Shown: piece by piece, positions 57,605 through 64,000 of the stretch
How the letters are laid out: the number at the start of each line of letters is the position of its first letter
Position numbering within the stretch: position 1 is the first letter of the stretch
Assembly: GCA_026705765.1 (NCBI GenBank)
Contig: JAPPAB010000042.1
Span: 1 to 64,000 of the forward strand
Length of the DNA: 64,000 nt
Direction: 5' to 3'
Source: Gemmatimonadota bacterium
GTDB lineage: Bacteria > Latescibacterota > UBA2968
The notes under the pieces: model-generated
The model's input: the letters and a program-made list of their open reading frames with translations, nothing else
What the model was told of the DNA's origin: nothing
Database searches by the model: none
Position numbers and translations under genes: made by a program

Positions 57605-59670
57605 TGGCATATCCTATGAAATTAATCGTACATCGCGGTCTTTTCCTCATCATTTTACTCATTGCCGATGTTTTGCTGATTGTGCTGGGCGCGGCATGCT
57701 GGCTCATTATAACATTGCCCAGATTGCCCGATGATCCCGATAGCTTATTGGCGGAGTCCGGGATCAATATTTACGCCGCGTCTGGGGAGTTGCTCTATAC
57801 GGTTAATCAGCGCGTTGGTCGCGTTGGTCTCGACGAGGTGCATCCGCATTTTGTTCAGGCTGTACTATCTATTGAAGATGCGGATTTTTATCATCATCGC
57901 GGGTATAGTGTTAAGGGTATGGTCGGTGCTTTTTTGGGTAATATCCGACACTGGGGCAGGGTGCGGGGCGGTAGCACGATTACACAGCAGATTGTGAAGA
58001 ATATCTTTCTTACGCGAGAGAAATTTTATGTGCGAAAGCTAAAAGAAATTCTTCTGGCTACGCAACTCGAAGCCCTTTTTGAACGCCACTACGGTGCGGG
58101 CTATAAAGACCGATTGTTCGAGATTTATATCAATGGCAGTTTTTACGGTGCCAATGCTTATGGTATTGCCGATGCAGCGCAGACCTATTTTGGCAAGCGC
58201 GCCGCGGATCTTACGCTTCTCGAATCTGTAATACTTGCCGGGCTTCCCAATGCGCCGAGTGTGCTCAATCCGTTTCGCAAAGACCAATCTCGCGTTCTGG
58301 CGCGTGCCAGGCTTGTCTTAAACCGCATGCAGGTGTTGGGTTTTATTAGTTCAGAGGATGTCCAGGATGCACTGGCTTCGGAATTGCAACTCGTTTCTGG
58401 ACGTATGCCCCAGAATCGGACTCCGTATTTTGTGGAGACGATTAAAGCCGAGGTTACACGCCTGTGGGGGGCGTCGGCGCTGAGTTTTGGTGGTTTGAAT
58501 ATTTACACGACGCTCGATTTGTCTATGCAACAGGCTGCCGAGCGTGCCGTGGCCAGGGGGTTGGCAGATCTGGATGCGCGTCTGGGGTTTTCAGATTATG
58601 GCAGTGCATCATCTGATCAGCGCGCCGATTATGTACAGGGCGCGTTGATCTGTTTAGATCCGCGGACTGGATATGTCAAAGCGATGGTGGGTGGGCGCGA
58701 TATTTTTCTCAGTTATTACAACCGGGCCACGCAGGCGCGGCGTCAACCGGGTTCGGGTTTTAAGCCTTTTGTATATCTGGCGGCTTTTGAGAGTGGTGTT
58801 TTTTCACCAGTTTCTCTTTTTAATGATACGCTGCGTACTTATCGCGTGAACGATGAGGACTGGTCGCCTAAGAATTTTGCAGATAAATATCTGGGGCTTA
58901 CCACTGCGGCGAATGCACTGGTCAAGTCGGCAAATGCGACGAGTGTGCAAATTGCAATAGATATTGGTCCAGAACGCATTGTCGATCTGGCGCAACGCCT
59001 GGGTATTCAGAGCGGGCTCAAACCGTATCCGAGTATTGCCCTGGGGGCGCAGGAGGTCACGTTGCTCGATATGGCTGTTGCCTATGGCGCGATTGCGAGT
59101 TACGGTTTTCGCGTGATGCCGACATTTATCTCGCGGATTGAGGATGCTACAGGTCAAATACACTATGAGCATCAGCCAGATCCCATGCTTGTTATCGATC
59201 CCGAACATGCGGTGATTATGGTCAATTTGATGCAGCATGTAGTCAATCGCGGTACGGGGCGTGCGATTCGCGCGTTTGGGTTTCAGGGTGCTGCTGCGGG
59301 CAAGACTGGTACGACAAATGACAATACAGATGCCTGGTTTACGGGGTTTACGCCCGATCTGGTCGCGAGTGTGTGGATTGGTTTTGACAACCGTGAGGGC
59401 GGTCGTCGGCTGATTGAGAAGAGGAGCAGACGACAGATTACTGGTGGCAGTGGTGCCGCACCGATTTGGGCTGCGTTTATGAAAAGTGTAGGTAAGCCAT
59501 CGCGGGACTTTATTACGCCCACGGAAGTTGCCGCGCATACTGTGAATTTGCGGAGCGGTATTGCCGATACTTCTGATGGGGCTGTCACTCTCGTCCTGCC
59601 GGAAGGCGTTGCGCCCAATACACCGGCAGATACATTGAGGTTTTTCAAGGAAATTGAACTCGAACAATAA
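57604..59670 (+). CDS. Class A penicillin-binding protein (PBP1A type)
   Basis: This bifunctional peptidoglycan synthase has 688 residues and an N-terminal membrane anchor. The glycosyltransferase domain has EDADFYHHRGY near residue 94, RGGSTITQQIVKNIF near 121 and RKLKEILLATQLE near 144. The transpeptidase domain has the active-site S-x-x-K in RQPGSGFKPF near 382, S-x-N in KSANATS near 440 and K-T-G in AAGKTGTT near 563. All catalytic motifs are intact. It polymerises and crosslinks glycan at the inner membrane. The coupled upstream membrane protein is a probable partner, and a metallophosphoesterase gene starts 22 bp downstream. Confidence 0.95.
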   Translation: MAYPMKLIVHRGLFLIILLIADVLLIVLGAACWLIITLPRLPDDPDSLLAESGINIYAASGELLYTVNQRVGRVGLDEVHPHFVQAVLSIEDADFYHHRGYSVKGMVGAFLGNIRHWGRVRGGSTITQQIVKNIFLTREKFYVRKLKEILLATQLEALFERHYGAGYKDRLFEIYINGSFYGANAYGIADAAQTYFGKRAADLTLLESVILAGLPNAPSVLNPFRKDQSRVLARARLVLNRMQVLGFISSEDVQDALASELQLVSGRMPQNRTPYFVETIKAEVTRLWGASALSFGGLNIYTTLDLSMQQAAERAVARGLADLDARLGFSDYGSASSDQRADYVQGALICLDPRTGYVKAMVGGRDIFLSYYNRATQARRQPGSGFKPFVYLAAFESGVFSPVSLFNDTLRTYRVNDEDWSPKNFADKYLGLTTAANALVKSANATSVQIAIDIGPERIVDLAQRLGIQSGLKPYPSIALGAQEVTLLDMAVAYGAIASYGFRVMPTFISRIEDATGQIHYEHQPDPMLVIDPEHAVIMVNLMQHVVNRGTGRAIRAFGFQGAAAGKTGTTNDNTDAWFTGFTPDLVASVWIGFDNREGGRRLIEKRSRRQITGGSGAAPIWAAFMKSVGKPSRDFITPTEVAAHTVNLRSGIADTSDGAVTLVLPEGVAPNTPADTLRFFKEIELEQ

Positions 59671-59692
59671 CCCTGACGCAAAAGGAGACACC

Positions 59693-60625
59693 ATGGAACC
59701 CTGGTCTTTTCTCCATATCTGCGATATGCAACCCGGTTCTCCCCGGTCCTATCGCTTCAAGAAGCAAAATATGGACAATTGGCAGACTGCTTACCGACAA
59801 ATTCAAGGTATTACCGATGTTGATCTGATGCTCGTAGGTGGCGATCTCACGCGGGATGGAGCGCTCCACGATTTTGAGTATGAAGTTGCCAAACGCGAAC
59901 TCGATGCCTTACCTTACCCGCATTATGCGATTCCCGGCAATATGGATACGTGCAACAAGCATACGGATAAAAATGGTGCTACCGGGCGCGAAGATATCCG
60001 CCTGAATGTCACTGCCGAGCAGCTGGATCGGTTTGTACCCTTTTTCGGCGATTTTCCCTGGAGCTTTGTTCACAAGAATGTGCGATTTAGCGGATTTTAT
60101 GCGGCTGTGGCTGGTTCGGGATTGCCCCATGAGGCGCGTATGTGGCACTGGCTGGAGTGTGAGTTGCCGTCCCTTCCCCGCGCGGCGCATCACGTTGTGA
60201 CGATGCATTATACCCTTTTTATGGATACGCTCGACGAACCCAAGTGGGATATTACAAAAGCGGATGAGTATAGGGACTGGTATTTTTCGATTGATCCACC
60301 ACACAGACAGCGCATTTTTGAGGCTTTTAAGAAATCCGGTGTGTCCATTGTTCTGAGTGGACATATTCACTGCCGCCGTCCACCCCAGGTTGTTGAGGGT
60401 ATTTCTTTTTACCGCTGCGCGGGTATAGCGATGCCCCAGGCGGCTGACCGATGGGACGATGGCGATCCCACGTTGGGCTTCTATCGTTTTGACGTGACAG
60501 ACGGTGGTATAACCCCTACATTTATTCCTTTGACCGAGGAATCGCAATCTAACGAGAGTTATGGTCCAGGGGGACATCCCAGGCCTGAGGAACGCGATTA
60601 TTCGCTCGCGTGGGAGAAAGGTTAG
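59693..60625 (+). CDS. Calcineurin-like metallophosphoesterase with altered metal-site motifs
   Basis: The 310 residues show the five-motif order of the superfamily, with changes: CDMQ near residue 9 (D-x-H with His to Gln, as in CPPED1-type members), GGDLTRDG near 47, GNMDT near 81 (GNHD with His to Met), VTMHYTLF near 172 and SGHIHCRRP near 221. Loss of the His in GNHD usually weakens catalysis, so activity or substrate may be unusual. There is no signal peptide. ATG 59693 has AGGAG upstream; the longer frame from 59654 overlaps the PBP gene. It lies upstream of the putative alpha-barrel enzyme, 41 bp away. Confidence 0.85.
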   Translation: MEPWSFLHICDMQPGSPRSYRFKKQNMDNWQTAYRQIQGITDVDLMLVGGDLTRDGALHDFEYEVAKRELDALPYPHYAIPGNMDTCNKHTDKNGATGREDIRLNVTAEQLDRFVPFFGDFPWSFVHKNVRFSGFYAAVAGSGLPHEARMWHWLECELPSLPRAAHHVVTMHYTLFMDTLDEPKWDITKADEYRDWYFSIDPPHRQRIFEAFKKSGVSIVLSGHIHCRRPPQVVEGISFYRCAGIAMPQAADRWDDGDPTLGFYRFDVTDGGITPTFIPLTEESQSNESYGPGGHPRPEERDYSLAWEKG

Positions 60626-60666
60626 AGGCTGGGGACTGGGGCTGAAAATAAAAAGAGGAGTGTTTT

Positions 60667-62409
60667 ATGTCTGTTTTACATATTACGTCACCTGCTGCCC
60701 CTCCTGAGTGGGCACTTTTGCAACGCGAATTGATGCGCGCGCAGGCTACGGCGTGCGAGGTTTTTTATCATCGGTATTTCGACGTCCGGGGATATCTCAA
60801 GTGCATTCCACGGTGGGGGGGAAATGATGGGCCAGATGATGCGATAGAAAATCTTACCGGGTATTCGATGGTGCATACGCTGGGCGGGCCAACGCATATT
60901 CTCGATCTTTACAAGCAGGCGTGGGAAGGGCACATCGAACAGTATTCCGAGGCTAAGACCGAGGTTGTGCCTATCGGGCGTGATGGGATGTATTACAAGG
61001 AATTTCCCGCGTGTTTCGATTGGTTCCATCACGGGGAATCGCTTACCATTTTCAATTTGCAAGGGCTGTCCGATCCGCATGAGGTCACTTTTGGTCATCG
61101 CATGCGTCGCTACGCTGGTTTTTATATGGATGAAGATCCCCAGGCGAAGAATTACGATCCCGAGTACAAAGTAATCCGTAGCCTTTTCAATGGCAGTCGG
61201 GGACCTTTGTTGCGAAAAGCCACGGGTCTGGATTGGGCAGGGGATCCCTTTGAGGTTGAGGGGCGCTTTCCCGCGCCGCGCCACGGTGAGCGCAATTTTG
61301 AAGAGATGCTTATGCATTTTGAAGATTATACCGATGTGATTGGCGATCATCCCCTGAATCTGGCAGCTACTACGCTGGGTCTCAATGCGTTCGCGCTGGC
61401 TGGTGAGGAGAAATACCGCTCATGGTTGCTGGAATACGTGGATGCGTGGGCTGGTCGTGCGGCTGAGAATAACGGTATTCTTCCGTCCAATATCGGTCTT
61501 GATGGTGCGATTGGTGGCGCGTGTGATGGCAAGTGGTATGGCGGTTGTTATGGCTGGGGATTTACGGTGGTTGTGCCGCAAACAGGCGCGCTTGCCAACC
61601 GCAATTCTATAGCCCGCGGCATTGCGGGTTTTGGCAATGCCCTGCTTCTGACGGGTGATCAGAAATATCCCCGTGTCTGGCGTACGATGATCAATGCGGT
61701 GAATGGCAATAGCAAGGATGTCGAGGGGGAAATACAATATCCGCATATGCACGGCGACGATGGCTGGTATAGCTATAGCCCCCAGCCTTTTAACCAGGGT
61801 GCGCTCGATGTGTATTATTGGACGATGGATGATGCCGATCTTCAATATATTTCCGCAGATCTATGGATTGACTATCTTCGCGGGAATAATCCCGATCATC
61901 CCACGCGTACCTTGCGAAATGCGTTGAGCGCGATTCGCGGGAAGATGGAGAATGTGCGCAATGATACGTCTTCGACGGATACCCGCTTGTCCGACGATCC
62001 ATTGCCGTATAATCCCGCAACGACTGTGAATGCGCTTATCCAGCTCCAATTGGGTGGTTTGGCGCCGCGCCACGGCGAGCCTTTGCATTGTCGCGTGCGT
62101 TATTTTGATCCCGAGAATCGCCGTCCCGGGTTGCCGTCGGATGTGGCTGCTCTTGTGGAAAAGCTGACTGCGGATCGTGTTGTGTTGTCACTTGTGAATG
62201 TCAATCAGACGGAATACCGCGATCTCATTGTACAGGGCGGTGCTTATGCCGAACACCAGATTACTGCTGCGGAGGTCGATGGCAATACATCTGATCTCGA
62301 TGCATCGTGGATGCCGATTCGCCTTGGTCCCGGTTGCGGCGCGCGTCTTACACTTAAAACAGAACGCTATGTCAATTCGCCCACTTTTGCGTTTCCATGG
62401 GAGAGATAG
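60667..62409 (+). CDS. Putative (alpha/alpha)6-barrel carbohydrate-active protein
   Basis: I do not recognise a named family. The 580 residues are rich in Trp, Tyr and His (VFYHRYFDVRGYLKC, ACFDWFHHGES, GGACDGKWYGGCYGW near residue 287, HGDDGWYSYSPQPFNQG near 362). Regular helical pairs (AATTLGLNAFALAGEEK, SWLLEYVDAWAGRA) suggest a six-hairpin glycosidase-like barrel. The last 100 or so residues look beta-rich (VVLSLVNVNQTEYRDLIVQGG). There is no signal peptide. AGGAG precedes ATG. It shares strand and close spacing with the metallophosphoesterase and DUF362 genes, so a common pathway is possible. Confidence 0.5.
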   Translation: MSVLHITSPAAPPEWALLQRELMRAQATACEVFYHRYFDVRGYLKCIPRWGGNDGPDDAIENLTGYSMVHTLGGPTHILDLYKQAWEGHIEQYSEAKTEVVPIGRDGMYYKEFPACFDWFHHGESLTIFNLQGLSDPHEVTFGHRMRRYAGFYMDEDPQAKNYDPEYKVIRSLFNGSRGPLLRKATGLDWAGDPFEVEGRFPAPRHGERNFEEMLMHFEDYTDVIGDHPLNLAATTLGLNAFALAGEEKYRSWLLEYVDAWAGRAAENNGILPSNIGLDGAIGGACDGKWYGGCYGWGFTVVVPQTGALANRNSIARGIAGFGNALLLTGDQKYPRVWRTMINAVNGNSKDVEGEIQYPHMHGDDGWYSYSPQPFNQGALDVYYWTMDDADLQYISADLWIDYLRGNNPDHPTRTLRNALSAIRGKMENVRNDTSSTDTRLSDDPLPYNPATTVNALIQLQLGGLAPRHGEPLHCRVRYFDPENRRPGLPSDVAALVEKLTADRVVLSLVNVNQTEYRDLIVQGGAYAEHQITAAEVDGNTSDLDASWMPIRLGPGCGARLTLKTERYVNSPTFAFPWER

Positions 62410-62437
62410 ATTCAGCAATCAATAAAAGGAGTTTTTT

Positions 62438-63388
62438 ATGTCCAGAATTAATGTCGGTCTTGCCCGCCGCGAAAATCGCCGCCAGAATGTGTTTGGTGCT
62501 CTCGATCTCATCCGCGATGATGTGATTCCCAAACTGGCTGAGCAGGTGATGCTTAAGCCCAATTTTCTTTCGTCTAAAAATCAACTGGCGTCTTCTCATC
62601 CCGATGCGATGCGAGGGGCTATTGATTTTTTGCTCACTACGCCCAATCCACCGGATGAGATTCTCATTGCCGAGGGGGGTAATGAAGATATTCCGGGAGA
62701 GGCTTTTGATAATTTCGAGTATCACGCTTTGATAGAAGAATACGATGTTCCTATCCGACTTGTTGATCTCAATTCTGAGACCCGTTGGGAGACTGTGCCG
62801 ATTTTTCTCGATGACCGCACTGAATACCAGGTGTATATGCCCAAGACCGTGCTGGAGTGTCCCTGTACGATTTCAATGGCGGTTGCCAAAACGCACGATG
62901 TTACAGTTGTTACGCTCGCGCTCAAGAATATGATTATGGGAACGATTCGCAAAGTAGATCGCGTTAAGATGCACGGGTTTCCCTCGCATCCAGAACGCTT
63001 GCGTCCCAATGAGTCCAAACGGCTCAATGTCAATCTCATTCGGCTCGCCAAATATCTGGCACCGGATATCGGTGTGATCGATGGTACTGTGGGTTTGCAG
63101 GGCAATGGTCCCGGGGGGACGGATTCGGTTGATCTGGGTGTTGCTGCGGCGAGTGTAGATGTTTTCGCTGTGGATGCGGTTATGACCAGTGTTATGGGTT
63201 TTGAACCGGCGAAGCAGGGGCTTCTCTATTATGCCAATCAACTCGGTATTGGTGTGACGGATCTCAACAATATCAATATTCTCGAAACTGCTATCGAAGA
63301 TGTCGCCAGGGCGTTTAAGCCGCACAAGTGGATCGCAGAACAACGCCAGTGGCACGAACCAAATGCAATGGCCGATATTTTTGCATGA
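62438..63388 (+). CDS. DUF362-family protein
   Basis: The 316-residue protein has the family landmarks VMLKPNFLSSKNQLASSHP near residue 37, ILIAEGGNEDIPGEAF near 75, CTISMAVAKTHDVTVVTLALKNMIMG near 142 and DGTVGLQGNGPGGTDSVDLG near 214. It lacks the ferredoxin-type Cys clusters that some DUF362 proteins carry. The biochemical role of the family is not settled. AAAGGAG precedes ATG 62438. It follows the putative alpha-barrel gene by 28 bp and is likely co-transcribed. Confidence 0.85.
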   Translation: MSRINVGLARRENRRQNVFGALDLIRDDVIPKLAEQVMLKPNFLSSKNQLASSHPDAMRGAIDFLLTTPNPPDEILIAEGGNEDIPGEAFDNFEYHALIEEYDVPIRLVDLNSETRWETVPIFLDDRTEYQVYMPKTVLECPCTISMAVAKTHDVTVVTLALKNMIMGTIRKVDRVKMHGFPSHPERLRPNESKRLNVNLIRLAKYLAPDIGVIDGTVGLQGNGPGGTDSVDLGVAAASVDVFAVDAVMTSVMGFEPAKQGLLYYANQLGIGVTDLNNINILETAIEDVARAFKPHKWIAEQRQWHEPNAMADIFA

Positions 63389-63420
63389 TTTAAAATAAGA
63401 AGAAAAAATAAAGGGCAATA

Positions 63421-64000
63421 ATGAACAATCGAATTGAACGAAACGCAATAATCACCGGGGTAGTCGTCGGCATGATGATGGCCGCAGCCGGATGGTTAGC
63501 ATATTACCTCTCTGGAGCCGAGGCACTGTTGCTTGATGGCAACTTTTCTTTCATTGGAGTACTGGCCACTCTTCTGGGTCTCAGGATTTCTTCAATAAAG
63601 AAAAGGACTAGTAAAACGTACCCATTCGGAAAGTTTGTGTACGAGCCCACATATTCATTTTTTATCGGACTGCTTACTGTCGGTGTGATTCTTGCTGCGG
63701 TAGCAGGAAACGTGACCAAAATAACTAAGTATTTTCAAGGGGAACAATTTCCGATAATCGATACCTCGGTTATCCTTGTGTACACCATTGTTATGGTGGT
63801 TTTGTGCTTTGGGTTAGCAGTGCTCTTTGCATATTCAAATCGCAGACTCAAAGGAAACAGCACCATCTTGGGAGCCTACACGGTACAATCCACCATTGAC
63901 GGCCTTCTTTCCGCCGGTGCAGGTGGCGCACTGATATTGTTTGGTTTTGCGTCTCCAGACGGAACATTTGGTTTTCTTACCCAAATTGGTGATGCGCTTA
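63421..64000 (+). CDS. Cation diffusion facilitator family transporter, 3' end cut by window
   Basis: The 193 visible residues show CDF-type helices: MMMAAAGWLAYYLSG, EALLLDGNFSFIGVLATLLGL near 33-53, the KTYPFGKFVYEP loop near 64-75, two further helices, and YTVQSTIDGLLSAGAGG near 154. Family members export Zn, Fe or other divalent ions from the cytoplasm. Of the usual metal Asp pair in helix 2 (D-x-x-x-D) only the first is present (DGNFS). AAGGG precedes ATG 63421. Codons such as AGA, AGG and ATA seem more frequent than in the neighbouring genes, a mild sign of a different history. The C-terminus lies beyond 64000. Confidence 0.85.
   Translation, partial: MNNRIERNAIITGVVVGMMMAAAGWLAYYLSGAEALLLDGNFSFIGVLATLLGLRISSIKKRTSKTYPFGKFVYEPTYSFFIGLLTVGVILAAVAGNVTKITKYFQGEQFPIIDTSVILVYTIVMVVLCFGLAVLFAYSNRRLKGNSTILGAYTVQSTIDGLLSAGAGGALILFGFASPDGTFGFLTQIGDAL

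Overview
The window looks like a chromosome segment of an uncultivated Gram-negative bacterium of the Latescibacterota/Poribacteria type (FCB-like cell envelope). This is inferred from gene content only: five large TPR proteins related to the GWxTD family, FG-GAP/ASPIC-UnbV (CRTAC1-type) proteins, a PorV-like barrel beside a TonB receptor and a protein with a FlgD/T9SS-like C-terminal domain, several phytanoyl-CoA dioxygenase (PhyH) paralogues, a Tm-1-like/PEP-hydrolase-like pair, and many Gfo/Idh, enolase, isomerase and amidohydrolase-type genes. No rRNA or tRNA was recognised.

Layout. 1-102 is the right end of an IS200/IS605-type element (TnpB C-terminus plus end hairpin); the ORF that follows is the 3' remnant of a host gene. 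611-3699 (minus) holds trmB and a two-gene Tm-1-like unit. 3730-6611 is a divergent pair of repeat lipoproteins (HEAT and beta-propeller). 6613-12443 (minus) links a GWxTD-like protein to a UbiA prenyltransferase, a membrane desaturase and a CruF-like/TPR membrane protein, possibly a terpenoid or carotenoid route. 12614-16245 (plus) is a TolB-like TPR protein coupled to a CRTAC1-type protein. 16248-22827 (minus) is a tightly packed operon: DUF4920-like lipoprotein, FtsX/MacB-type ABC permease and ATPase, TPR/CRTAC1 lipoprotein, DUF6785-like multipass protein. 22901-24733 (plus) is an octaheme cytochrome with HEAT and TPR tails, ending at a bidirectional terminator.

24775-32527 (minus) is an outer-membrane module (barrel, TonB receptor, large secreted protein, PorV-like barrel) with an AT-rich 318-bp upstream region carrying a perfect palindrome. 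A small cohesin/dockerin-like secreted protein lies on the other side. 33597-38640 holds two more GWxTD-like paralogues. 38657-47878 (minus) is a catabolic neighbourhood: three PhyH proteins with different iron-site motifs, a PL22-like propeller, a Gfo/Idh oxidoreductase, an Nramp-fold transporter without the metal motifs, a secreted cyclase-family protein and a STAS-HATPase regulator. 47887-52667 is a tandem GWxTD-type duplication with about 680 bp of apparently identical sequence. 52702-56537 (minus) is a second catabolic set (amidohydrolase, isomerase, enolase superfamily, propeller). 56750-59670 (plus) is a membrane protein coupled to a class A PBP. 59693-63388 is a metallophosphoesterase, a putative alpha-barrel carbohydrate enzyme and a DUF362 protein. 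A cation diffusion facilitator is cut by the window end.

Two themes stand out. Repeat-rich envelope proteins (TPR, HEAT, FG-GAP, GWxTD) recur inside unrelated operons. Several enzymes keep their fold but have substituted metal-site residues. The best candidates for undescribed biology are the GWxTD/TPR family, the ABC-TPR-FG-GAP operon, and the PhyH paralogues with non-HxD iron sites.
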